Below, piece after piece: positions 16,284-23,911 of a DNA stretch of 64,000 nt. Made by a program: the position numbers and the translations under genes. Source of the DNA: Brevibacterium antiquum (GTDB lineage Bacteria > Actinomycetota > Actinomycetes > Actinomycetales > Brevibacteriaceae); NCBI RefSeq assembly GCF_016107655.1, contig NZ_JABASX010000004.1, forward strand, positions 310,001 through 374,000, written 5' to 3'. Within the stretch, counting starts at the first letter, position 1. Each line of letters opens with the position of its first letter. The notes beneath the pieces are model-generated. The model had not been told where the DNA came from. It made no database searches and saw only the letters and a list, made by a program, of their open reading frames with translations.

Positions 16284-16583
16284 CTGGCGGGAGGCGCGGC
16301 CTTCCTCTCTCCGCGGTTGGCGCACCGCGTGATCGATCGGTTCCGTTCCGGGCCCCGACCCGATGCCGCGGCGCAGGAATCCATCGCGGCACTGTCCGCT
16401 CGAGAGCGCGATGTGCTTGCGCTGGTGGGAGCGGGAAGAGCGAACTCCGAGGTAGCGCGAGAGCTCTACCTCGCGGAAGGCACCGTCAAAGGCTACGTCA
16501 GCGCGATCCTGAGCAAACTCGGCGCCGCGAATCGAGTGCAGGCTGCAACCCTGGCCCACCATGCCGAGATTATCGCGGAGTGA
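16284..16583 (+). pseudogene. NarL/LuxR-type response regulator, C-terminal half only
   Basis: Encodes the linker (LAGGAAFLSPRLAHRVIDRF) and a complete LuxR-type HTH (LSARERDVLALVGAGRANSE, VARELYLAEGTVKGYVS, ILSKLGAANRVQAATLAHH) of a NarL-family response regulator. The phospho-acceptor receiver domain is absent. Upstream codons in frame belong to the antisense of the permease relic. An open frame continues to 16086, but that part has no similarity to a receiver. The relic could still be a DNA-binding protein if translated, but there is no start codon with a Shine-Dalgarno near 16284. Confidence 0.7.
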
Positions 16584-16654
16584 TCGTCGGGATGTCGAGA
16601 TCGCCGTTCGGCGACGCAGACCCTCTGGACCAGGAGGTCGAGGCACCCGTGAAT

Positions 16655-16700
16655 GTGGGCCCGCGTGCGATTCTGACTCAGAAATCGCACGCGGGCCCAC
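16655..16700. terminator. Strong hairpin between the regulator relic and metQ
   Basis: Arms 16655-16672 and 16683-16700 form a perfect 18-bp GC-rich stem (GTGGGCCCGCGTGCGATT) with a 10-base loop. It lies between convergent reading directions, so it probably acts in both. Confidence 0.75.
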
Positions 16701-16784
16701 AATGACGAGCTTCAGGAGCGTGAAACGCTCACCTGGAACTCAGAATCTTGGAACTCAGAATCTCACGATTCAGAAGCCTCCACC

Positions 16785-17621
16785 TCAGAAGCTGGGCAGG
16801 ACCGATCCGTCGGACCACTTCTTCTCGATGAATTTCTTCACTTCGGGGGAGTGGAGGAGTTCGTCGAGCTTCTTGATGTTCTCATCGTCCTTGTTCTCCG
16901 TGCGCACGGCGAGGAAGTTGCCATAGGGGTTGTCCTCGGCCGATTCCAGGAGGATTCCGTCCTTGGCCGGGTTGAGGCCGGCTTCCAGGGCGTTGTTGCC
17001 GTTGATGACCGAGGCGTCGACGTCTTCGAGGGTGCGCGCCAGCTGAGCGGCGTCGGCCTCGACGAACTCGACCTTATTCGGGTTGCCCTCGACGTCGGAG
17101 AGCTTCGCATCGACCGCGTCGACACCGTCCTTGAGTGTGATGACCTTGGCCTCTTCGAGCATCTTCAGTGCACGGCCCTGGTTGGCAGGATCGTTGTTGA
17201 TGCCGATCTTCGCACCCTTGGGCAGGTCCTTGACGTCCTTGATGTCGTTGGAGAACAGGGCGAAGGGTTCGAGGTTGATCGGGTCGAATGCGGTGAGCTC
17301 GTAGCCCTGGCCTTCGACCTCGGAGTCGAGGTAGGGCTTGTGCTGGAAGTAGTTGGCGTCGAGGTCGCCATCGGACAGGGCCTTGTTCGGCAGCGTGTAG
17401 TCCGTGTATTCGGTGACTTCGATGTCGAGGCCGGCATCCTCGGCGAGGTTCTCGTCGACGAACTTCAGGATGTCGCCCTGCGGCACCGGGGTGGCACCGA
17501 CGGTGAGCTTGGTGATGTCGCCGTCCTTCTCGCCGACGGAATCAGTCCCGCCGCCGACGAGGCCGCAGCCCGAGAGCAACAGCGTCGCGCTCGCAGCGAT
17601 GGCGATGAGCTTGGTCTGCAT
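16785..17621 (-). CDS. metQ: Methionine ABC transporter substrate-binding lipoprotein
   Basis: Extracellular lipoprotein of 278 aa: a signal peptide with lipobox LLLSGC, then the NlpA/MetQ fold with LTVGATPVPQGDILKFV, LDANYFQHKPYLD, KIGINNDPANQGRAL and AVRTENKDDENIKKL. It captures L- or D-methionine for the MetNI importer. It is the third gene of metN-metI-metQ, with a 56-base gap after metI. AGGAGAACC lies just upstream of the start. Followed by a run of small direct repeats (AGAATCT) and a strong hairpin. Confidence 0.93.
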   Translation of the reverse strand: MQTKLIAIAASATLLLSGCGLVGGGTDSVGEKDGDITKLTVGATPVPQGDILKFVDENLAEDAGLDIEVTEYTDYTLPNKALSDGDLDANYFQHKPYLDSEVEGQGYELTAFDPINLEPFALFSNDIKDVKDLPKGAKIGINNDPANQGRALKMLEEAKVITLKDGVDAVDAKLSDVEGNPNKVEFVEADAAQLARTLEDVDASVINGNNALEAGLNPAKDGILLESAEDNPYGNFLAVRTENKDDENIKKLDELLHSPEVKKFIEKKWSDGSVLPSF

Positions 17622-17677
17622 GGTTCTCCTTGAGTGATGTGCTTCGTTTCAGTGACGAGATTTCAGGTGATTCAGGT

Positions 17678-18352
17678 TCAGCGGTGGTCGACGGCGCGGG
17701 CGATGCGGTCGCCGATGAACTGGATGAGTGTGACGATGACGACGAGGACGATGATGCAGGCGATCATCGTGTCCGCCTGGTAGCGCTGATAGCCGTAGGA
17801 GATCGCCAACGCACCGAGTCCGCCTCCGCCCACGGCCCCGGCCATGGCCGTGTAGGACACCAGAGTCACCGAGGTGACCGTTGCGGCTCCGATCAGGCCG
17901 GGCTTCGCCTCGGGGACGTAGACCTGCCGGACCACCTGCCCGTTCGACGCCCCCATCATCAGTGCCGCCTCGACCTTCCCTTCCGAGACCTCACGCAGGG
18001 AGTTCTCGACGAGGCGGGCGTAGAAGGGGATCGCACCGATGGTCAGCGACACCACGGTCGCCTGCCAGCCCAAGGCTGAACCCACGACGAAGCGGGCGAA
18101 GGGGATGAGGGCGATGATGAGGATGATGAAGGGTATCGAGCGCGTGATGTCGACGATGATCGACAGCACTCGGTAGAGCACGGGACGCGCTTTGAGCCCG
18201 CCTTTTGAGCTGGTGAACAGCCAGATCCCCAGCGGCAGTCCGATGAGGACGGCCAGCCCGGTCGACCACAGGGTCATGAGCAGGGTCTCGATGGTGGCGG
18301 GCAGCATCTGCTGCGTGATCGCCGGGTTGTCGAACCATGTCGGATCGTTCAT
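17678..18352 (-). CDS. metI: Methionine ABC transporter permease
   Basis: Inner-membrane permease of 224 aa with five hydrophobic segments and the EAA-loop region (VEAALMMGASNGQVVRQVYV) that docks to MetN. Length and order fit MetI. Its ATG overlaps the metN stop by one base (TGATG), so translation is coupled. Confidence 0.93.
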   Translation of the reverse strand: MNDPTWFDNPAITQQMLPATIETLLMTLWSTGLAVLIGLPLGIWLFTSSKGGLKARPVLYRVLSIIVDITRSIPFIILIIALIPFARFVVGSALGWQATVVSLTIGAIPFYARLVENSLREVSEGKVEAALMMGASNGQVVRQVYVPEAKPGLIGAATVTSVTLVSYTAMAGAVGGGGLGALAISYGYQRYQADTMIACIIVLVVIVTLIQFIGDRIARAVDHR

Positions 18353-19347
18353 CAGGCTGCCACCTCCGCGTAGATTCCATCGGCTTCCAGGGCCGTGATG
18401 AGCTCCTTCGACGCAGCGGCAGAGCCGACCGTGAAGCGGATCCGACCGATCTGTCTGCCCTCGATGGTTTCGACGGCACCGGCGAGGATCGCGTCGGCAC
18501 CGACTCCCACGGACTGGGCGCGGGTGAGGACATCCGGCAGGCTGGTGCCGGCCAGGGAGACTTCGACGAGTCGGGCAGCCCCGGGCTCGGAACCCTCAGT
18601 CGCACCCTTGTCATCGAGGCCGATGGGCGGAAGGGGGACGAGATCCTTGGCCAGGGTCGAGCCGGGCTCGGAGATCACCTCGGCGAGTTTGCCGGTCTTG
18701 GCCACGCGACCATCGGCCAGCAGAGTCACCGAGTCGCAGATCTCGCGGATGACGGACATCTCGTGGGTGATGATGAGGACGGTGATGCCCAGGCGATCGC
18801 GCAGGGAGCGGATGAGACCCAAAATCTGGTCCGTGGTCGTGGCATCCAGCGCCGAGGTGGGCTCATCGCACAGCAGAACCTTGGGTTCGGCAGCCAGTGC
18901 CCGGGCAATGCCCACGCGCTGCTTCTGTCCGCCGGAGAGCTGAGAGGGGTAGTTGTCGGCCCGGTCGCCGAGGCCGACGATCTCGAGCAGCTCACGGGCC
19001 TTGGCCAGACGTTCGGCCTTGGATACGCCCGCGATCTGCAAGGGGTGGGCCACATTGTGCAGGGCGGTGCGCGAGTCGAGGAGGTTCACGTGCTGGAAGA
19101 CCATGCCGATGCTGCGGCGGGCCTCGAGCAGTCCCGAACCGGACTGATCGGTGATGTCCACCTCGTCGATAGAGACAGTGCCTGAGCTCGGGCGTTCGAG
19201 TCCGGTCAGACACCGGATGAGCGTGGATTTGCCGGCACCGGAGCGGCCGACGATGCCATGGATCTCTCCGGCGGGGACCGACAGATCGATCTCCTCCAGA
19301 GCGACGGTGTCTCCGAACACCTTCCGCAGACTGCGCAGCTCGATCAC
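18352..19347 (-). CDS. metN: Methionine ABC transporter ATP-binding protein
   Basis: ATPase of 331 aa: Walker A GRSGAGKSTL, Q-loop in VFQHVNLLDS, signature LSGGQKQRVGIARAL, Walker B VLLCDEPTSALD and H-loop THEMSVIREI, then a C-terminal NIL domain (about residues 250-331) that in MetN binds methionine and shuts transport down when the cell is replete. First gene of metNIQ. A 15-base palindrome lies 43 bases upstream. I see no S-box (SAM) riboswitch features in the leader. Confidence 0.94.
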   Translation of the reverse strand: MIELRSLRKVFGDTVALEEIDLSVPAGEIHGIVGRSGAGKSTLIRCLTGLERPSSGTVSIDEVDITDQSGSGLLEARRSIGMVFQHVNLLDSRTALHNVAHPLQIAGVSKAERLAKARELLEIVGLGDRADNYPSQLSGGQKQRVGIARALAAEPKVLLCDEPTSALDATTTDQILGLIRSLRDRLGITVLIITHEMSVIREICDSVTLLADGRVAKTGKLAEVISEPGSTLAKDLVPLPPIGLDDKGATEGSEPGAARLVEVSLAGTSLPDVLTRAQSVGVGADAILAGAVETIEGRQIGRIRFTVGSAAASKELITALEADGIYAEVAA

Positions 19348-19389
19348 AGGCGTCTCCTCTTGTGGGTGGGATGGGGGGGAATGGCGACA

Positions 19390-19404
19390 TGAACCTACGG
19401 TTCA
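19390..19404. promoter_or_regulatory. Palindrome upstream of metN
   Basis: TGAACCTACGGTTCA has 6-bp perfect arms around TAC and sits 43 bases upstream of the metN start. Position suits an operator for a repressor; the regulator is unknown. Confidence 0.4.
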
Positions 19405-19519
19405 GCAATGCCGATGATTCAGCATGCCAAGGAGGCCGCTCTGTCTCGGGCACCGGCGTCATAAAAAGACTCACAACCGGCAGGTCGTGACCAAGGACAC
19501 GCGGTTTCTGTGTGGTGGG

Positions 19520-19574
19520 CCACCTCGGCGGGATCGGCGGCCCACCTCGGCGGGATCGGTGGACAACCTCGGCG
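19520..19574 (+). repeat. Array of three CCACCTCGGCG units, 22-bp period
   Basis: Units start at 19520, 19542 and 19564 (third reads CAACCTCGGCG), followed each time by GG(G/A). The period of 22 bases puts them on about the same face of the helix. Part of the dispersed repeat described in the findings. Confidence 0.85.
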
Positions 19575-19745
19575 GGGAAGTGACGGGAGTGTGAACACTG
19601 GCGGAAGCTGGGGGAAAGCAGCGGCGCAGTTCGCGTTCTCGTAACCTCACCGTCACTTCGCGCCCGTATCCCTGAGTAGCTAAGGCTCATGGCCGCCTGC
19701 TGTCTCGGCACTGCGGTCTGGCGAGGACGACGATAGGAATACCGC

Positions 19746-20762
19746 ATGCTCGAGGACACCACCAGGATCGCTGCGATCGTCCCCTGCCACAATGAGGAGA
19801 TCACGGTGGCGACGGTGGTCAACGACCTGAAGAAGGCCGTCCCCGGGATCACCGTCTACGTCTACGACAACTGCTCCACCGACCTGACTTCGCAGAGAGC
19901 CGCCGAGGCGGGCGCGATCGTTCGCAAGGAGAACTCACCGGGCAAGGGCAACGTCGTCAGGCGTGCCTTCGCCGATATCGAGGCCGACATCTACGTGATG
20001 ATCGACGGCGATGACACCTACGAGGCCTCCCACCTTCCCGAGATGATCGAAACTCTGGTCTCCGGGCCGTATGACCATGTGCTCGGGGTGCGCCAGGACA
20101 ATCAGGAGTCCACCTCCTACCGGCCCGGCCACGAAGCCGGGAACATGATGTTCAATCGGCTCACCGGGTGGCTGTTCCAATCCCAGGTCACCGACATGCT
20201 CTCCGGCTACAGGGTGTTCTCCCGCAGGTTCGTGAAGTCGTTCCCCGCGATCAGCAAGCGCTTCGAGATCGAGACGGAGCTGACCGTGCACATGATGTCG
20301 CTGCGTCTGCCCAGCACCGAGGTGCCCATCGACTTCCGTGACCGTCCCGACGGCAGCGAGTCCAAACTCTCGACGTTCAAGGACGGGTTCCGCATCCTCG
20401 GCCTCATCTCCGCACTGGTCAGACACGAGCGGCCGAGGCTGTTCTACGGTGTCATCACCACGATCCTGGCCGCGTTGTCTCTGCTGTTCGGGTTGCCCGT
20501 GGTCTGGGAGTTCTGGCAGACCGGACTGGTGCCCAGGTTCCCGACGGCTATCCTTGCCGCTGCCCTCATGGGACTGGCCTTCCTGCTCGGCAGTGTGGGA
20601 CTGACCCTGGACGGTCTGCGCCGCGCCAGGCGGGAGACTTCGCGGTTGGCCTACCTGGGGTTACCGGCGGTCAGTGTGCCTGAAGCCAGCACCTCAGAAC
20701 TTGACCTGCCGCGTCAAACACTTCGACAGTCTCCAGCAACGAGGACCTCGCTCGCCTCATGA
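19746..20762 (+). CDS. Glycosyltransferase family 2, GtrB/DPM1-like
   Basis: Protein of 338 aa. GT-A domain at residues 1-230 (VPCHNEE, NCSTDLT, DxD in MIDGDDTYE), then two C-terminal membrane helices. It should transfer a sugar from a nucleotide sugar to polyprenyl phosphate on the cytosolic face. It overlaps the next gene by 4 bases, and a GtrA flippase follows, giving the three parts of a GtrA/GtrB/GT-C surface-glycosylation system. The donor sugar is unknown. A near-start GAGGACGACGATAGG upstream gives a modest Shine-Dalgarno. Confidence 0.86.
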   Translation: MLEDTTRIAAIVPCHNEEITVATVVNDLKKAVPGITVYVYDNCSTDLTSQRAAEAGAIVRKENSPGKGNVVRRAFADIEADIYVMIDGDDTYEASHLPEMIETLVSGPYDHVLGVRQDNQESTSYRPGHEAGNMMFNRLTGWLFQSQVTDMLSGYRVFSRRFVKSFPAISKRFEIETELTVHMMSLRLPSTEVPIDFRDRPDGSESKLSTFKDGFRILGLISALVRHERPRLFYGVITTILAALSLLFGLPVVWEFWQTGLVPRFPTAILAAALMGLAFLLGSVGLTLDGLRRARRETSRLAYLGLPAVSVPEASTSELDLPRQTLRQSPATRTSLAS

Positions 20763-22300
20763 CAGCACCGAAACCAACGAAGCTGCGAGGCTTCCTCGCC
20801 TCGGCGCTTGCCTGGGATGTCTTCCTCGCGCTGCTGACACTCGTGCCCTCCCTGGTCTTCACCGCGCTCTTCTTCCCGGGGCGGGCCAATGTCGACATCG
20901 GCAACCAGTACGCCCAAGCCACGGGTGACATCCCGTTCTCCGACTGGCACCCACCCGTCATGAGCGCCGTGTGGCGAGTTCTCATCAGCATCACCGGTGC
21001 AGCCGGAAGCCTGTTCGTCCTGCAGGTCGTCATCCTCGCGCTCGCCTGCTGGGCCCTCGGCGTGATCGTGCACCGGTGGGGAGCACCTCGGTGGGTGTCG
21101 CTGCTCGGGCCGGCGATCATGGCCACCCCGTGGGTGGTGTCGCAGATGACGACGATGTGGAAGGACACGCAGATGGCTGTGGCCATGCTGCTGGCCGTGG
21201 TTCTCCTCATCATCACCCGTTTCATCCCGAAGACGTGGCTGCTCTGGATTCCGGCTCTGGTGCTCCTCGTGTATGCGTTCGGGCTGCGGAAGAACGCCAT
21301 CTTCGCCATCGTCCCGATCGCCGTCTATATCGGATACGTGATGGTCAAGCGGTTGCGCAGCAGTCGACGCTTCGCCACGTTCGCAGGAGGGGCCGGTGCT
21401 CGGGTGGGCGCTCGGCTCGCCGCACGGCGAGGGGCGGCCACGGCAGTGGCCTCGCTGCTCGTCCTCGTCGTCCTGGGCGCGGGCCTCAAGGCCACGGATG
21501 CGGCCATCGAATCGCAGGAGGACGTGGCGGCCACCGGCCAGATCTCGCAGATCTTCCTCGATGACGTCATGTTCTCCGTGCCCAACGGCGATCTCCAGGC
21601 TTCGGACGCCCCAGCCGAGCTCAAGGACAAGATACGCACCGCCCGCGACAAATGCCTGAAGAAGGGCGAGATCTGGGACGCCTACTGGAACTGCTATGGC
21701 AAGGGGGCAACAGGGAAAGATTTCGAACCGATCGCCCACCAGGATGAGCTGAAGGACCTGTGGTTGAGCGAGGTCATCACCCACCCGCTCCGTTACGTCG
21801 AGTACCGATCCGCCGTATTCTCCTTCTACTTCTTCTCTTCGGCCCTCGAGTATTGGCCCGCCGAGTGGCACTTCGACGCGGCTAAGGCCGGTCTCAAGCA
21901 GGGGGGCGTCAAGGCCGACTACATCGTCAAGCCCTATGTCGAGGACTTCGCACTCGACACGTTCCCGATGCTGTTCAAACCCTGGTTCTGGACCCTTCTC
22001 GCAGGTCTCCTCCTGGTCTTCGCATACCGCGCTCGAGTCCGGCATTCGACGTCGGTGAAGACTGCCGGGCCACGGACCTTCTGGCCCGAGATCACGATGC
22101 TGTCCACCTCGGCGCTGTTCTATGTGTTCGGATACTTTCCGATCGTCCCGTCGAACCATTTCCGATACACGTTCTGGCCGGCGCTCGCCGTGACCACCGC
22201 ACTGCTGTTCGTCCTCGCGATGTGGCGGACTCGGCGAGGCCCGGCAGTCCGGCGAGCACCTGCAGCCACGGACGCTTCGGACCCGGGGAAGACCCCGTGA
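20759..22300 (+). CDS. Polytopic membrane protein, candidate GT-C glycosyltransferase (DUF6020-like)
   Basis: Protein of 513 aa with about ten hydrophobic segments. A conserved-looking extracytoplasmic motif after the first helix (GRANVDIGNQY, then FSDWHPPVMSAVWRV) resembles the acidic first loop of GT-C enzymes and of DUF6020 proteins. A large loop at about residues 250-330 contains two cysteines. Position between a GtrB-like transferase (4-base overlap) and a GtrA-like flippase suggests it moves the lipid-linked sugar onto a surface polymer or protein. This is context-based; no close family member of known function is recalled. Confidence 0.65.
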   Translation: MTAPKPTKLRGFLASALAWDVFLALLTLVPSLVFTALFFPGRANVDIGNQYAQATGDIPFSDWHPPVMSAVWRVLISITGAAGSLFVLQVVILALACWALGVIVHRWGAPRWVSLLGPAIMATPWVVSQMTTMWKDTQMAVAMLLAVVLLIITRFIPKTWLLWIPALVLLVYAFGLRKNAIFAIVPIAVYIGYVMVKRLRSSRRFATFAGGAGARVGARLAARRGAATAVASLLVLVVLGAGLKATDAAIESQEDVAATGQISQIFLDDVMFSVPNGDLQASDAPAELKDKIRTARDKCLKKGEIWDAYWNCYGKGATGKDFEPIAHQDELKDLWLSEVITHPLRYVEYRSAVFSFYFFSSALEYWPAEWHFDAAKAGLKQGGVKADYIVKPYVEDFALDTFPMLFKPWFWTLLAGLLLVFAYRARVRHSTSVKTAGPRTFWPEITMLSTSALFYVFGYFPIVPSNHFRYTFWPALAVTTALLFVLAMWRTRRGPAVRRAPAATDASDPGKTP

Positions 22301-22370
22301 TCGCCGGGCACGCCGCGATCGGGGGCATTCAGCGAGTCCGAAACCTGGCCGATTAGACTCGGTGACTGTA

Positions 22371-22883
22371 ATGAAGGAGTCATTGTCGGACCGTGTGCGG
22401 CGCCTCGCAGCGGAAGCGTTCAAGTTTCTCACTGTCGGTGGTTTGGGATATATCGTCGACGTGGGACTCTCCAACGTCCTCGCCTACGGCCTGGGATCGA
22501 TCCCCGCCCTGCTCGAGGGCAGCCCGATCAAGGCCAAGATCGTCTCCACCATCATCTCGATGGCCGTCGTATGGATGGGCAACAGGCTCTGGACCTACGG
22601 GGACCGGACGACCGGTTCGAATCTGCGCGGCATCTCACTGTTCATTGCCGTCAACATGGCCGGAATGATCATCACCGTCATCCCACTGGGCGTGACCTGG
22701 TACCTGCTCGACATGCGTGACCAGCTGACCTACAACATTTCGACGAACATCATCGGCGTCGGCCTGGCCATGATCTTCCGCTTCTACGCCTACCGGACCT
22801 GGGTATTCAAGGAAACAACGCCGGCCGCCGAGGTGGTCGTGGAGATGGACGAACCGAGCACCGTTCCCGACGACCGGGACTGA
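22371..22883 (+). CDS. GtrA family flippase
   Basis: Protein of 170 aa with four membrane helices (KFLTVGGLGYIVDVGLSNVL start, IISMAVVWMGNRLW, SLFIAVNMAGMIITVIPLG, IIGVGLAMIFRFYAYRTWVF end), the GtrA pattern. It probably flips polyprenyl-phosphate sugar made by the GT2 enzyme two genes upstream. The start is ATG 22371 or GTG 22362. A -10-like TAGACT lies at 22354-22359, so the 5' leader, if it is a promoter, is very short. The acidic tail after the last helix lacks features. Confidence 0.85.
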   Translation: MKESLSDRVRRLAAEAFKFLTVGGLGYIVDVGLSNVLAYGLGSIPALLEGSPIKAKIVSTIISMAVVWMGNRLWTYGDRTTGSNLRGISLFIAVNMAGMIITVIPLGVTWYLLDMRDQLTYNISTNIIGVGLAMIFRFYAYRTWVFKETTPAAEVVVEMDEPSTVPDDRD

Positions 22884-22951
22884 GGCTCCCGTGCTGATTT
22901 CACCGACACATCGTTGCTTGCGGGACTGACAGCGAACTGAGGGAAATTGTG

Positions 22952-23314
22952 ATGAGCGAAAAGGCGATGACCGTCGACGACTATCTTGATGGTGTTGATC
23001 CGGCGTTCCGAACGGAGCTGCAGCGGATTCGTGCGCTCGTGACCGAGCTCGTGCCGAGTGTTGAAGAATCGATGAGCTACCGCATGCCGACCCTGAAGTA
23101 CAAAGATCGTGCATTGGTGTACTTCACTGCCTCGAAGAAGCACATGAGCCTGTTCCCCTCGTCGTGGGCGATCGAAGAGTTCAATGACCGACTGGAAGAT
23201 TACAAGACCACTGTGCACGCGATTCAGTTCACCTTGGACAAGCCGCTGCCCGCCGACCTGATCGAGGATCTCGTTCTCTTCCATAAGCGCCAGATCGATG
23301 AGGACCGGCGATGA
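22952..23314 (+). CDS. DUF1801/YdhG-like iron-chaperone-fold protein
   Basis: Small cytosolic protein of 120 aa: VDDYLDGVDPAFRTELQRIR start, SYRMPTLKYKDRALVYFTA, KKHMSLFPSSWAIEEF and IEDLVLFHKRQIDED. This pattern is that of the DUF1801/YdhG group, whose fold resembles frataxin-like iron chaperones; function in actinobacteria is unproven. ATG 22952 is preferred over GTG 22949. The gene is intact, but DNA downstream of it is a patchwork of fragments. Confidence 0.78.
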   Translation: MSEKAMTVDDYLDGVDPAFRTELQRIRALVTELVPSVEESMSYRMPTLKYKDRALVYFTASKKHMSLFPSSWAIEEFNDRLEDYKTTVHAIQFTLDKPLPADLIEDLVLFHKRQIDEDRR

Positions 23315-23375
23315 TCAAGTCCTGCAGGGCCGACGACTCCAGGGCCGACGACTGCGGAACCCGGAGGCCGTCACC

Positions 23376-23429
23376 ATGAAATTCACCGTCTCGATGGAGA
23401 TCGCGCGTCCACGGGAGAGGGTCATCCAG
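23376..23429 (+). pseudogene. N-terminal relic of an SRPBCC family gene
   Basis: ATG with a Shine-Dalgarno (CGGAGG) followed by MKFTVSMEIARPRERVIQ, the usual opening of actinobacterial SRPBCC proteins. After 18 codons the frame continues into unrelated sequence. It is too short for certainty but the match and the ribosome-binding site agree. Confidence 0.5.
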
Positions 23430-23543
23430 CACGATATCACCTCGGGCCAGGGCATCCATTTCGGGCGTGAGATCGTCGCGACCGGCATGTGGAGCGCCGC
23501 GCATGAGCAGCTTTCTGAAGGTGGCCCGGAGAGCACCCACTGG

Positions 23544-23648
23544 GTAGGCCCGAGCGGACAGCGGCATGAACACGGCAGTGATCACCAACGGCCAGGCGAT
23601 GGCTGCCACAATCCCGTAGTCGGCTAGCCACCCCATCTCGAGCAGGGT
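23544..23648 (-). pseudogene. C-terminal relic of a DrrB-like ABC-2 permease
   Basis: The minus strand encodes GWLADYGIVAAIAWPLVITA followed by VFMPLSARAY, the usual final helix and basic end of daunorubicin-resistance-type (ABC-2) permeases. Its frame starts at the G-tract side and has no recognisable upstream part. Likely a fragment of an exporter that was paired with the TetR relic. Confidence 0.55.
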
Positions 23649-23666
23649 GGGGTCAGCTGTGTGTGT

Positions 23667-23687
23667 GGGGGGGGGGGGGGGGGGGGG
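23667..23687. repeat. Run of 21 consecutive G
   Basis: Preceded by a short (GT) run (23660-23666). A G-run this long in a bacterial genome is hypermutable by slippage and also prone to sequencing error, so its exact length should not be trusted. It lies between two relics, not in an intact gene. Confidence 0.9.
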
Positions 23688-23783
23688 AAGTACCAAGCGG
23701 TGACCAGCCACCAAGCGATCTACGAATACGGGCTCGATACCATCATCCTCGGTGTGGAGACTCAGTTGCAGAATCGTGCCTGA
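23688..23783 (+). pseudogene. C-terminal relic of a TetR family regulator
   Basis: Directly after the G-tract, 31 codons then TGA, ending in IYEYGLDTIILGVETQLQNR. This is the usual last helix of TetR-type regulators (EFGLDxxLxGLExxL). No HTH is present upstream. TetR plus ABC-2 permease is a common pair, supporting a lost export locus here. Confidence 0.5.
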
Positions 23784-23911
23784 AGCCTGCCGCGCTGGTG
23801 CCATCGATACAACGGTGGAGCTCCCATACCGCTGGGCACGCACCCGAGTCTCGAAGCTCCGCCGTCGTATCGACGCGCAGTGGCCAGGTAGCCCCGCGCG
23901 AGGTGGTCCCG

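Larger units (their letters stand above)
19348..19745. other. Divergent intergenic region metN / glycosyltransferase
   Basis: 398 bases without a gene. It holds the palindrome TGAACC-TAC-GGTTCA at 19390-19404 (candidate operator for metN) and, at 19520-19574, three same-direction copies of the recurrent motif at exact 22-base period. No riboswitch or RNA gene was recognised. Confidence 0.6.
23315..23911. other. 597-bp patchwork of gene fragments around a G-tract
   Basis: No intact gene. It holds a 15-bp direct repeat (CAGGGCCGACGACT at about 23323 and 23338), the N-terminus of an SRPBCC gene, the last helix of an ABC-2 permease on the minus strand, 21 consecutive G, and the C-terminus of a TetR regulator. 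The remaining 23784-23911 shows nothing recognisable except a near-match of the recurrent motif (GCGAGGTGG) at about 23898. Confidence 0.7.

Noticed and set aside
19348..19420. Possible SAM riboswitch before metN
   Set aside because: I could not find the helices or conserved core of S-box, SAM-II or SAM-IV types; only a 15-base palindrome is present.
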